Positions 12,301 through 24,900 of a DNA stretch of 64,000 bases are shown piece after piece. The notes beneath the pieces are model-generated. The model saw only the letters and a list, made by a program, of their open reading frames with translations, did no database searches and had not been told where the DNA came from. The position numbers and the translations under genes were made by a program. Each line of letters begins with the position of its first letter. Position 1 is the first letter of the stretch. Source of the DNA: Manduca sexta (Eukaryota > Arthropoda > Insecta > Lepidoptera > Sphingidae). The DNA lies in contig NC_051132.1 of the NCBI RefSeq assembly GCF_014839805.1, positions 6,324,001-6,388,000 of the forward strand, in the 5' to 3' direction.

Positions 12301-14374
12301 CCTCTTGAATATTCAAAACAGAAGTTATATAGACTGAAAAGTACGATCTAGTTCAGATCCCCTTCTGCAGTAACTGCCACTCCCTACGTCTCTCGCTTTT
12401 ACTTCATACTTTCTTGGGTCCAGATGTTCTAAAAATACACTCAAATACCATTAATAAGCTGTCACATACAGCTCTGTAATTAACAGTAAGTTTAGTCTAA
12501 TACCATTGCAGTGTTAGTACAAAAGCTATAGTCATTATATTTTATAACACAATTTTTCTCTTCTTCACAGCATTCAGCATCATCGTTCAATTGAAACAGT
12601 GGAGGAGATCCAGACGAGACGAAGATAAACATTTTGTTTTAAAAATAAGTAGGTTTTAACTGACTTTCTCCATAATAAGTCAGCGGACTCCTACTTATTT
12701 TTACGACAGAATACATCACCGCTGAAGATCTGCTGTCTTCAAAGATTTCGTTATCGGATTTGAATGTTATCGTTTTAAGTACGTTCTGATCGGCTGTTCC
12801 CGTTCATAGCCCTTCGTAACATACTTAAATTGATGGCTCAAATATTTAAACTAAAAAAGTTACCTACATACTTTATGATAATTTAAAATTTCATGTCGGA
12901 TATTATCTATATTCTAGTATATTGGAAATTATTTTATATAATATTATGTTATAAAAAACTTTTTTTATAACTAACATGACAGTGTTATATTTGCACTAAT
13001 AACACTAGTTTAATTCATTTGAAATAACTTATTCATTTCGTTTTTATAATAATTAATCATTTCGTTTTTATCGAATTACATCCAAAATATTATCCTTAAT
13101 TCGTATCTGTGTATTTGTCTACTGAATGCGGGGCGTGAAGTGATGTAGACAACAATAGCAACAACAAAAATAAATAGGTAACGTATTTCATATTAAATTA
13201 TCTCCATCATTAGTTGTTCTCGCTTATAAAAGGATATTTTTGATTTGATTTTAAAAATAAGATCTTTAAGAAAGTTAGGTCCATACTTAACATTTTGAAT
13301 AATTTCCGAAGTTTAATTTTATATCAAGATTCTTCATCTTTACGTTTCTTTAAATAATATATAGGAATACCACCTCTTACATTTTATTTTATAATAGTCA
13401 CACTGTATCTGGTCGAGTCCACCAGATGCAGTTTAACCGTCAACCAACCTACCAAGACATACTTTATGAAAAGGTTATCCCAAAAAAACAAAGTTACAAT
13501 TATTTGCTTTTATATGTATGCTTAATCCAGATGGGTGTGAAAGGTAAAGTAAGGTAAGGTACACATCCAGCATAGATATGCAGGTTATTTTCGTTTTCTT
13601 ACTAGTACTATTCTGCTTCTCGAGACTTGAAATGGTTCTCTACCAAATATGATTAATAGCTGCCAAGTAGCTGAACTATATTTCATAACAAAAGTTTTGT
13701 AGCAACATTATTTGTTGCATATAGTACTCTCATCCCTCTTGCAATATAACGTTTATATTCTGACAAGAAAAGAAAATGCTTTGGGAGCGCCACTTTAGCT
13801 TTTTCGTTTTCGTACAAGAAATTAGTTCCATATTTCACCACATGGTGTATATATGAGGAGGTTTGTTATTTTCCCGATCAGACAAGCAAGTAATTATAGA
13901 ATGCAAACATATATATTCAGGTCATAAGTACGTATGTATAGAATGCAAATATATAACTAACCTACAGTCCCTCGTCCAGTGTCGCATTTATTAATCCACC
14001 GTTTATCTGCTTGCAGCAAATCACAAAGGCGACAGACGAGCCCCAATAAGGAAGTAATCACTTACGTGCACTGCCGCTAATCGAGCTCAATCGGACCACA
14101 CTGTCATACACACTACCAACTGCAATGTAACACGTAAAAATACAGTGCGTCGCGTGTGTTTAAGAAGCAGATTACTATCTGCTTTTTGAATTTTCATCTC
14201 TTCAAGATTATCGAAGAGTTTTCGCAATTTAGTTAGGTTGTATACTTTGCGTATGCTGTGTGGATATAACTCCATGCAAAATTTATGTCAAAATTAAAGA
14301 GATATATATTACATTTGAGATATTGTTGATGTCCTTGAACATTACTGAATCAGAAATTAAACTAATTGGGGGAC

Positions 14375-14495
14375 TGACCGCCCCCCTCCCCCCGTGACCA
14401 TGCTGCAAAGTCTTCGAAACGTCGGGAGAAAATAAAAAATACTAAAACCGCGATAGAATCCGAAAATTAGTTTAATTTCAATGTCTAACATTCGC
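14375..14495 (+). repeat. Dispersed repeat, 'aaaccgcgat' family, copy 2
   Basis: It contains ccccgtgaccatgctgcaa, gtcttcgaaacgtcgggag, aaaaccgcgatagaatccga and tgtctaacattcgcgttaac, in the same order as the shorter block at 1849-1925. It is typical of an abundant lepidopteran element remnant whose class is not determined. Confidence 0.55.
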
Positions 14496-15365
14496 GTTAA
14501 CATAAGAAATCATTATTACTGAATCAGCTTAAAATGAAATTTGCGGGATACTTTAGCTACTAGTAATGCTATCATTTCTATCTTAACAATACGACAAAGT
14601 CACAAACTATTATTTTATGAATTAGGTACGTCTCGTTCGTTATGAACAAGATAAAGTAAAATTAAATTAATAATCAGTGGCATTTCCGTAGGGAAGCGCT
14701 AAGTAATACTTCCTTTTTCTAATTGTTTACCTACCAAATACATGAATGTAAAGTTACGCTAGAGAGTGAAATAGAACTTACTTTTACTAATAATATAAAT
14801 CAAAAGCTTGTTAAGATATTTGGATGTTTCAGAAACTGTTAAACAAACTTGGATGTAATTTAGCACAAAAGTAGACCACGTTCTAGATTAATATACAGGA
14901 TACATTGTATACTACGTACTTTTCCGGGTACATGATGGGAGTTTATGTAGAGAAGACCGTTACATAAATGTAGAGTCACACTAAGGAATCACTCAAGGTT
15001 AAGGTTATCTAGTTTAAGACTATTTCATTTAGTATTTGCCCAAAATTTAAGCAACGTACTTTGACTCCACCGAACTTCACTAATAGAAAGACAATAAAAA
15101 TCACCCCTAGCTTAACCGCATCTGTTCCCCATTTGTAATAGATACAAAAATTTTCGTTAAACTGATCCGACTAATAACGACTTAGTATTAATCATAGACT
15201 TGCTACTCCCGATGAAATGTATGGACTAGTTATAGCTCTATATTCGCATGTTAAACCCCTCTTGATATACTACCACGTAACACGTGCTACTACTGTGAAA
15301 AAGAGCAATACCAGATCCCGTTCTTCTTTAGAGAAATGCTTTTCGAACTGGTGGTAGAGTTAATA

Positions 15366-15722
15366 TTTTTTTTTTTTTTTTTTAATCTTTATTTAAGGAG
15401 CTTGGTCGTTATTTCACGACTAAGTCGCTCCGTACGTCCACTTTTATCCATGCCTACTATTTTTTTATAAAATCAAAATATTTTTTAATAAGCCTTTAGC
15501 CTCTTCCGATACTGGAATGGTCAAAAAGCTATTTATGCTGCCCACATTAAAGCTCAAAGTATGAGGCCCACTCCGCACACACTCCGACAAAACATGAATT
15601 AAGTCATCTCTTACTCCACAGTCAGAGCAGTTTGGGGAGTTTGACGCCTGCATAAGATGCTTAAACATATTTGTCGGAATATGCCCAGAGCGGAGCCTCA
15701 TTACTGCCACTAGCTCTTGTCA
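15366..15722 (-). mobile_element. 5'-truncated non-LTR retrotransposon (LINE) tail
   Basis: A run of 18 T at 15366-15383 is the poly-A tail of a minus-strand insertion. Upstream of it in transcript order, an 81-residue open frame (15710-15465) reads LRSGHIP..., then a Cys-x2-Cys...His...Cys pattern (CSDCGVRDDLIHVLSEC). That pattern is typical of the region after the reverse transcriptase / RNase H part of Jockey- and I-type LINE ORF2 proteins. Everything before that is missing, as expected for incomplete reverse transcription. Confidence 0.7.
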
Positions 15723-15967
15723 ATATTGGCGTTAATATTGGCGGAATCTAAATGATGTTTAAAATTTTACAGGATCAAATAAATTACTTATTTTCGACAA
15801 AGATGAAATAAAAACAATATTTTACACAAAATCAAGTTTCTTATTTTTCATTATATTTTGAAAATGGCTTTGGAGGGATGCGCTGACGAACCTTTGGGCG
15901 GAAAGCCATACAAATGTCAAACATTTGAATTTTACATGCTATTACTGATTCCCTTCAACAAAACGTA

Positions 15968-16150
15968 GAAAGGTTTCGGGTTCGAATCTCGGAGAAATGA
16001 TCTCAGATGATGATTCTCAGCCCGGAGTCTGGAATTTCTGCACAATTCGGCGATAAGCTCGCCCTCTATCACATCATGGGTCGGAAGACACTTGGCGAAA
16101 AATGGGTACCCTGGTTGCACCTTTGCCTACTTTTCAGGGATATGTACGTT
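15968..16150 (+). mobile_element. SINE (family A), head truncated
   Basis: It starts at the B box (ttcgggttcgaatctcgg) and continues through cagcccggagtctggaatt, cgataagctcgccctctatc, catgggtcggaag and cttggcgaaaaatgggtacc. The A-box part is missing. Confidence 0.7.
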
Positions 16151-16386
16151 ACAACTTTCGGCCTACGACAACCTATATTATAAAACAAAACTAGCACCTA
16201 ACAATCCTTTCGTAGAAGCATCGAATGATAAATCGAATTTTCTATAAAAATAATCATCATAATATCAGTCCAAGTACCCACACTGGAGTAGTCGAGTTAC
16301 AGAGCTTTAGCTTACCATCAAAATAAAGGGAGTCCTATACCTCCCCGCGCATATTCAACAAAATAGGTGGATAAAGTGGGCACTGC

Positions 16387-16428
16387 TATTTAAACCTAAT
16401 CAAACTCTGTTAAGGAGTAGTCAGTGAG
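16387..16428 (+). promoter_or_regulatory. Core promoter candidate upstream of a first exon
   Basis: TATTTAAA at 16387-16394 precedes an initiator-like TCAGTG at 16421-16426. The spacing of 36 bases from the first T to the start A is a little long. The 150 bases after the initiator are clearly richer in CpG than the surroundings, as expected around a real transcription start. Confidence 0.35.
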
Positions 16429-16587
16429 AGCGCGCTTGCGACGCTCGACGTCACCTCCCGCCATATTGGTTTCATCGCAGTTTTATTACAAAACTCAACG
16501 TCGACGGTCGTTTAATAGTGCTCAGTTTGACGTTACCCAGTGATGGACAGGACATGGATATTTTACAGTTTCATTGTGTCGGACAAT
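16423..16587 (+). other. Putative first coding exon of an unidentified gene
   Basis: A CpG-rich leader is followed by ATG at 16543 in a good context (cccagtgATGG). It codes for 15 residues (MDRTWIFYSFIVSDN) and ends at the strong donor GTAAGT at 16588, phase 0. The hydrophobic stretch after Arg3 could begin a signal peptide. No second exon was found in the following 16 kb on this strand, so the gene may have a long intron and continue beyond what I can recognise. This is an inference, not a gene call. Confidence 0.35.
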
Positions 16588-16589
16588 GT

Positions 16590-19500
16590 AAGTAAGCGAT
16601 ATTTTTAAATGTTTTACAGCACGGTGAATGTTTATTGACCATGTAACGTGAAATTTTCCATGCGTGCATAATATAATGTAATGGGTTTAAATATTTATAA
16701 AATCCCTTAAAATACTCTCGTTGAAATCTGCGTCTGTAATTCAACGATTAGATCGGATTTGGTTTAAAATAAATCAGTTGAAATGTTGCGTTGTGTGTGA
16801 TTTCTTAGATTACATTATTTTCATCATAATCAATTTCATTTTACTTCTTAATTCATATTTTAAGAGTAAAATGTAGTGTTGTTCTCCATGGCGATGGAGA
16901 ATTGACTATATCGTAGTTTAAAGTCTTACAGTTGTCGTTGAGTATCTCCTCTAAACCAATTTAAGTACCTACTACATTAGCCTGCCTAATTTCAAGATAC
17001 AAGATCATATTCTTATAATCGCTAAACATCTGTTAAAGTTAGCTCATAAAATCATACCATAAGAGAACTGAATCGTGTGAAGACATGTTAAAGTTGAACA
17101 AAATGCCCTCAAGGAAAACATAACAAGGATAAAAATGTTGGTACTCATTCAACTGCTATTACCATTCATTACGTTTCCAACATGCTTGTATGACGCTGTG
17201 CCACCATTTAGAACATTTAAAACTGGCATAACAATATGATTCATACAATAATCATTTTAATGTCGTCAGTATTGTCTATTTAACGGACTATGGTCAACTG
17301 TATTTTTAGAAAATATTCTGCATGAGTTATATTATTGTTTTAATTATACAATGCCATGATTATAGACATAAATTAATTCTACAAAAGTCAGAGGAATGCA
17401 TAGCTATTTTACAAAGTGCAAAAATAAACAACCTACTATGATATGCCAATTTTAGAATTATCTTACGTAGTGCTAAGATAATAATCCATAATAATGGAAT
17501 CACAAAAAAAATCTCATAAAGCATGTATCCACAAAATATGGTCATCTGTTAACCGATCTAATAGAAATACATAAATAATTCCCAATACAACGGACTTTAG
17601 TAAAATATAAACGTTGTTATCTCAAGAAATTACAATATTTCCAACCTCATTACATTATAAACATGCCGAGACGCGCGACAATATGGCACAGTTTTACATA
17701 AACTTATCGACATCAGGTCGGAAAAGTTTGACATCATTAAACACTACATAAAACTACATGAATGGACCATCTATGCACCAAAATAAACCTTTGTAACTGT
17801 CAATGAACAAATAAAATTGAAGAAACGCTACTGTTTACAGGGCGTTATGGAGATAAAACTGAGTGGCAACTCGCCAGCCGATATGAGAGGGCAAAAGTTA
17901 AAGATGAGCATTATATTAAAGAGCTACTGATAATGTAAACCAGTATGATGAACTCGCGTCCAAAGTAAACAGCCACTCTTATTATTTATTTATAGTGTGC
18001 GTGGCATTGTTTAGAGTTCGCCTTAAGACAATGTGTCGCCTATTTGTTTTACGCTGTTTTTATCGAAATTTATTCATGTGGGATTTGAGCTGTACTGACA
18101 ATTGTTATTCGTCTAAGCAAGGAAAAATTAATATTATTATATTGTACCTAATGAGTAACAAAATATTTTAATCTAAATTGGTCCAATTTTAAACCGATTT
18201 TTAAGAAATTACGTCACAACTCGCATTGTTTGAACAATAAAAGAGAAAAATAATAAAGCTCCAAAATTTGATGGAAACTTCGACATATTATTGTGTAGTA
18301 AGGGAAGCCGTTTATGGAACGCGAGGAAGCGTGTTCCATCCCTGCAGAAAAAATGCTTATCTCTCATAAAAATATTTGTTGCACTCTGGGTATCGTAGAT
18401 CCAAAAATTATTTAGTTTCTGTAACACAACATACTTGGATCTTAGCAAAGATTGAATTTCTAACTATAATACATAATATGTAGGTAACTGTCTCTCACTC
18501 ATCCCTTAAAAATCATAATTATAACTAATAAACAATTAATTTAACATTTCCATTAATGCCTTCCGACCACTTAAACTTTACAGCTACGTTAATATGAGTA
18601 CATTTGATCATAGTTTTACGACAATCCAGCTCCATTCGTGCAGTTCAATTAAAAAGTTAATATTTTTCCATGAGCAAGCCGAGCCGAAAACTCTTGCTCT
18701 GGTCATTCATCCCAAAGCCATATGGACGCGCACGCAGCGCTTAGAACACTCATATGTATAGACACGTGCATTTGCATAATATTTATGATTCTATTATGTT
18801 TAGACAGATTACATCGTATGCATCCAATATCCAATGTTTTGTCTGCAAACTCGCGGTCCTAGTCAATTTTTATCTAAACAAAGTTTGATTCTCGAAATAA
18901 GGGTGTGGTATACGCCGACGTATTAAGTAAGCGTAGTTATGTTTTGTTTTAGCTGTGCTGTTGTAAATGCTCTATTATTACGCTAAGAATAAAGGTATTA
19001 TCAAAACAAATTCTATTTTACTTTAGATTTAAATTAACTTCACTCTAATTGCGTACGAAAGATAGTAAATCCACATGTGAATCGTGAATTAGAAAATAGG
19101 TTTCCATATTCTGTAAGATTATCACATGAGCATTAATTCATTCGATTTAAAAACAACTTGGGAATAAAATATATATTGTAAAGATACGTTCCAAAATACA
19201 CTTATTTTTAAACCTTTTACAATATTGTATCTGAAATTAAAAATCCAATTTTCAATAATGGAATGCACGATGATGTTTTTGAATAAAAATAATACCAGAC
19301 TATTACTAATGTCTATATCTAAGTAGGACTTAAATGGCTAAAAGTAGGCGAGAATAATTGAGGTCCACTTCTGTCCCCTCTTGACCCCTTTAGTGTAAAT
19401 TAGTGAATCATTACTTGAAGGAACTCTCTGCACTACTCATAAGATTAAGTTAAGTAAGTTAAGTATTTTTCATATGATATTTTATGTCTATGAAGAATTG

Positions 19501-20654
19501 CAATTAATTTATTTAGCAGGTTTGTTTTCTTTGACAAATACTTAAGGTAGAAAGCTTTTTTGTGACACCTAGATTTTTCCAATGTAAACACGAGCATATT
19601 TTAGGTTACTTATAATTAATAACTATTAATATCCTATTGTATTATTATTCTTTAATAACAATCGATTTTTTTCCGGATACTACAACACGAGGCGATGCAA
19701 ATCGACTACACTCACATTACACAGTACATGTCACATAAAGCTCATTATCGTGACGCAATGTAACAATATCTGATGAAAAATTATTTGACTGGATAAACAA
19801 TTTGTTAAATTTTACAACAATTCATCCAAACAATAATAAAATTAGGAACTAGCGTAAAATTTTAAGACATAATTCAGCAAATAACTTCGATAAATTTTAT
19901 CACAGTTTAGAAGTCAGAACTATGACTGGCCGCAGCATAAGCGATTGAATTAGCTCAATTAAATTTAAGTGCTCAGACATTTCTATCCCTTGCTAACTCT
20001 ACGCGGCGCGGATGCGAGCAATTGAGAAATTAATTCCAAGATGTGTACACCGCGACGCATGTGTTCATTTAGTGCTTAATGACATGTAGACAGTGGCCGT
20101 TTATAAGGACATACTTATGCTAATGCAGAGGAGATTTTATGATTTGACAGATAAAGACTATTTTCAATCATCAATAAATGAGGCGCAACACGTGAAGTTC
20201 AATATTTTATTAGAGCAATTGTAAAGATGTCAAAATGGAAGCGCCTCTATCTATCTACTACTAGCCAAAGCTAACAGCCAAAGTTAGTAAACCAAGTTCA
20301 TCAGTGCTCAAAATGCACCGTCACAGTTTAATCCACATTATGCGTTTCAAATATTGTCAGTAGGTACACAATGGCTTGTCTTTTTATTTTGCATAATATT
20401 ACATTTATGGCGGTGCCCATAGCAAAATGGCGCGCTAACCGTATTTTTAGAAGCTATCTGTTCGAAATTTAAATATAGGAAACAAATTTGACATCGTATT
20501 TCTACAATATGTTATGTTTATTTTGTTTGTTTAAATATTTTTATAATGTACTTAGATAATGTTTCAATAACTTCATAATGAAAATGCCACAAATATTTTT
20601 AATTCCCTGCATTCCCCCTGAAGTATATATAATGTAAACTTATAACTAAAACTA
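16590..20654. other. AT-rich intergenic or intronic DNA, no gene seen
   Basis: No exon, RNA gene or mobile element was recognised. The short frames here are AT-rich and lack splice context. If the exon at 16423-16587 is real, this would be its first intron. Confidence 0.5.
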
Positions 20655-21139
20655 TTAAGGCGATACCTCAAGGTCCATTTTCATACATTTTGTTTCACCT
20701 TTAATCTGGGTAACTAAACAAGTATTGGCAAGTAAAGAATTTAAATTCACGTCTAGTTTAAGAAACATGTAAAAATAATTAATAATCATGGATATTTCTG
20801 CCTTTAAAATTTAATATGACGAAATTTTAAAGGCAGAAATATCCATGATTATTAATTATTTTTACGTTTTTCTTTCAACTGCGAGAACTAATCACTAACT
20901 AGACGTGAATTTAAATTCTTTACTTGCCAATACTTGTTTAGTTACCCATTTAATATGACGAAATTTTAAAGGCAGAAATATCCATAATTATTAATTATTT
21001 TTACGTTTTTCTTTCAACTGCGAGAACTAATCACTAACTAGACGTGAATTTAAATTCTTTACTTGCCAATACTTGTTTAGTTACCCAGATTAAAGGTGAA
21101 ACAAAGTGTATGAAAATGGACCTTGAGGTATCGCCTTAA
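20655..21139. mobile_element. TTAA-flanked MITE with long palindromic arms and internal duplication
   Basis: The element (20659-21135) is flanked on both sides by TTAA, the target-site duplication of piggyBac-type elements. The arms begin GGCGATACCTCAAGGTCC on the left, with the exact reverse complement on the right, and match almost perfectly for about 100 bp. Inside, a 44-bp perfect inverted repeat (20769-20812 / 20822-20865) forms a hairpin, and the right half is repeated in tandem (about 20811-20946 and 20947-21080). There is no open frame, so it is non-autonomous. Confidence 0.85.
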
Positions 21140-21903
21140 TAGACAATTTAATAAAGAAAATTTTGGCAGTTTTTTTTTCTTCTAAATGAGATCATTATTT
21201 TTTTTAATTATACGTAAAGTTGCATATTCCTACCGGTATCTTGTGCGTCTTCTAGTATGGAACAAATGCTCAAGGCCATTTAGGCGAGAGATATCTTTAA
21301 TATAAAATAAATTAATACTTTATTATAAGCTCTGTTTCGCTTCAGCTCTATGTCTCTCCATTTTGTTTCTTTGTTTAATAGCGAGCGTTGGTTTTAGCTG
21401 CCATGTTATTAAACTTGTCCATCTTCTTTGATGAATTGACTCACTGTTTAAGCGATAAATATGTACTTAATATAATATTAAACTTAGCAAATAGTTTCGT
21501 GCTGACGATATTACCAATTAGTCATCCAATATAGAGCCATTTTATGGATTAGTTGTTTGTTGCAAATTATACATTTTTACTTCAACACTGATATGGTCTA
21601 GTTCTTATACAGTTATTACTATACACTATAGTTATTGGGTTTATGTACATTTTTATGTCCATATGGCTGGCCCAGGAAAAATCTTTCCTTACTACAATTT
21701 CATAACTCAATCGAAAGTCGCCACATAATCTGTAAAAGCTGAATAAACACATAGGTATAAAACACTTCAAGGAACTATATAAAATTAATATAAACTGTAT
21801 TTATAATTAATGTTATTTCATTATCCAAAAGTAGAGCAAATTACTTGGATCATACATCGTAAACGTACGCAACTACCGAATGATTTTGAATTCTCCAATA
21901 ACT
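21140..21903. other. AT-rich intergenic DNA, no gene seen
   Basis: Nothing was recognised between the MITE and the tRNA gene. Confidence 0.6.
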
Positions 21904-21976
21904 GGTTCCGTGGTGTAGTGGTTATCACATCTGCTTTACACGCAGAAGGCCGCCAGTTCGATCCTGGCCGGAATCA
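21904..21976 (+). tRNA. tRNA-Val (anticodon UAC)
   Basis: This is a 73-nt cloverleaf. The acceptor stem GGTTCCG/CGGAATC pairs in full with one G-T pair and is followed by discriminator A. The internal A box is TGGTGTAGTGGTT. The anticodon stem TCTGC/GCAGA encloses the loop TTTACAC (anticodon TAC), and the T arm is GCCAG-TTCGATC-CTGGC. A T-run starting at about 21980 gives the pol III terminator. No intron and no encoded CCA, as expected in a nuclear gene. Every stem is intact, unlike the tRNA-derived SINE heads elsewhere in this window, so it is probably a functional gene. Confidence 0.93.
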
Positions 21977-21978
21977 CA

Positions 21979-21987
21979 TATTTTTTT
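21979..21987 (+). terminator. RNA polymerase III terminator of tRNA-Val
   Basis: A run of T residues starts a few bases after the tRNA 3' end, the usual pol III stop signal. Confidence 0.75.
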
Positions 21988-21989
21988 TC

Positions 21990-24900
21990 TATATTTTTTT
22001 TATTACACCCGTATTTGTAATTTTGAATTAATCGTGTATCGATTTAATTACTTTTAATTGAGGATAGTTTTTACTACAATAAGCTACATTTATATCTAAA
22101 ATGTTTTTTGTTAGGCCTTTTAGATAATGTTGCGTGTAAATGTTAACCTATGTTTTATTTTATTTTAATATATTTGATATAATATTTCCATTATAGACAG
22201 ACACTATTTTATTTTCATTTTTTTCATTTCACATTTTTCATTATTTCCAACTTTCTTTGTAAATTTTAATTCACACATTTAAATGTCTGCAGGCAATTGT
22301 AAAATTGAACCTTATGCGTCAATTATTTTATAGATTTTATCAATGAGTATTTTACCCTCACATAACCAATCTCACAAAAAACTCCTGTTCTAAAACATGA
22401 ACAAATATTCGAGTGTGACAAAAATATAACACCAAACGCAATGCCCAATTAAGCTCATCTGGATTGACAATTGTTAAAACAGATGTTAATATAGTCTTAC
22501 TGCGGGTAATATGACGCAGTGACGACATAAATATGCTCTTTGTAAAAATATTTTTCTTTAAGAAAGTAACCAATAAAACAATGACGAATATTCTACAGAT
22601 ACGAACGTCCATATAAACTATTTATTCAAAATCTGGAGTTAGAACTCGCGCTAAAACATCAATCGTCGTTTAACCAAACTTTTTAAACATGCAGTGCTAA
22701 GGCGCTTTAAATAGAATGTAAGTACAATGGCAACCAATACCGGATCGCAGTTCATTTCAGTTGAAGACAGCGAGTGACCGGAATGCCAGATCTAGTATGT
22801 GCATATATATCGATGCAATAAAGTTTGAAAACTAACAAAAGCTATTAAGCAAGAGCTTAATTGTTCTGACATGTGAAAAATCACGCAACTGTTTTATCAT
22901 TTCGAGAGATGTTAAATATGTTTGGGGACGTATGATGTTAATTATATTTAATTATAATTATTCATGCATATCTAAAAAGCAAAATAATTTTGAATATATA
23001 CTTATTTTATCTATTTATTTTACATAAAATAATCTCCGTGATAATTCTACTTTAATTATAAACGGAAGGCAAATTGTAATGATGTTAACAGACTTTTATT
23101 GAAGAATTGTATTAATGTATAATTAGAAAACCTTATAACCATTAAATTTCGAGGATTAACAACGATTCATTATATTAAAGAGATGTCACTATGTTCTCTA
23201 GCACTATAAAGAATTCAAAGTGGCTTCTGCATAGTCGCGTTACTTGAAAAAAATAATCGACAGCCACTAATTGTCAATCGTGTTTACATGTTTATAATAA
23301 GGAGTTTGAATAAGTCGGACATTAAAGACCCTGGATCAACATTTAGAATCTAAATCTTGGCTCTAAAGATGGTACAGATTTTAGGGGTAAGTTTTAGTTT
23401 AGTTTTACCTCTAATTTAATATTGTTATAAATAGTTTTATGCAATAATCTAGATGTCTATATACCTGCAAACATTGATGTGCAATTCGGTAGAATATACG
23501 TCAATGCCTGTAAAGTAATTATCTTAAAACTTTTTGCTTACAACCTGTTTAATATATTGTACCTGAACTTTCTGAAGATTGCAAGAAAACACGAAGATAG
23601 AAAATGTCAAAAACTAAATCTTGTTTCTAAGTACTAGTGCCGCAGGAGTGTATTACCAATCTCCTGCTGCTTAAGTGCTTATCAATGAGGATTTAGTGAT
23701 ACCACATGCAACGGAAAGAAGATGTTTAAAGAAGAAGACATTGGAAATCTTACAAGACGTGCTGTTACAGAAACTTGTGTAATATAACTTTATGCTACCA
23801 CTTGCTTGTTGGAATTTGTATTGCGGTAGAATATGCTTTATAAGATATGTTTATAATATATTTTATTGTTTTCATATAAATATTTGATAATTCATTGGTT
23901 TTAACTAGAATATTGATTAGCCTAAAATTCTGTGTTACAAGCTTTTCGTTTTAGTTAAATCCTCTTGTTTTTAAAGTAATCTATCTTTGACATTTATTAT
24001 CTTACGCTCGCTCGTTGTAATGTGTTAAACTGTTATGTGTTCTCTTTATATACGTACTAATATATAAATAAGCGGGTCTTTTTTTTCTCTCTTTTTTTTG
24101 GGGCACGCTAATTCTCGAAAGATGTAAGTCCATAAATTTTTGTACCTCCCTCCCGTCCCGTACTTTTAATGGCTATTTTAGAAATTTCCTTTGGCACGCA
24201 ATGCCCGCATGCCCCCACAAAAAAACCCTGGCTATAAGTTTTGTAATTTAGTCATACTATGAGCTGAAATATATTGAATGTATTTTTAAAATTTAAACTG
24301 ATACTTATATTGACTTCTTTGCTATTTCTTTTTTAACGAAAAATACTTTACGAAACGATTAAAGTGAGAAAATTTATAGTTTGCGTTCAGACAGGCAGAC
24401 ATATACGACAGGGGAAATAAATACTATACTTGAAGAGAACCGACATCGCTGATGGGGATGCCTAGGCACGTCTTATTGGGTATAAATTTTATCCTGACAA
24501 AAACATTAACGGTAATATATGTTTGTCCTTATAGCTTATTTTATGTCTATTTTACTAAGTTAAAATGCAGCGCCTCAATAATATAGAAAAATAGTTTAGA
24601 GGATCTATCAAATAACTTATATACAATTATTGCTTAGGCGAGGCAAGTTTTGCGTGCCCCCATGAGCGATATTTTTTTATCTTCTTTCAAGAATTTCAAG
24701 GCAAGAAAATTGCTACGTCTAAGTGAAGCTTTAGAGGTTAGTTTATCTTCGAACCACACTAACATTATACGTAGTTTATTCGACCATATTTTGTATCTGC
24801 AGCATCTTACACATTTTTTAAACTACTAAGTTAAAATGATTATTAACAAAAGATAAACCGGAGATTACAATAACACTTTCGTATCTCTGGATTACTTTTG

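Larger units (their letters stand above)
9713..15365. other. Intergenic DNA; promoter candidate, decayed coding-like patch, repeats
   Basis: No complete gene was recognised. Contents worth noting are the TATA/initiator pair and exon candidate at 10109-10267, transposon-like text at about 10880-10970, an unidentified broken coding-like stretch on the minus strand at 11838-12300, and the dispersed repeat at 14375-14495. Confidence 0.5.
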
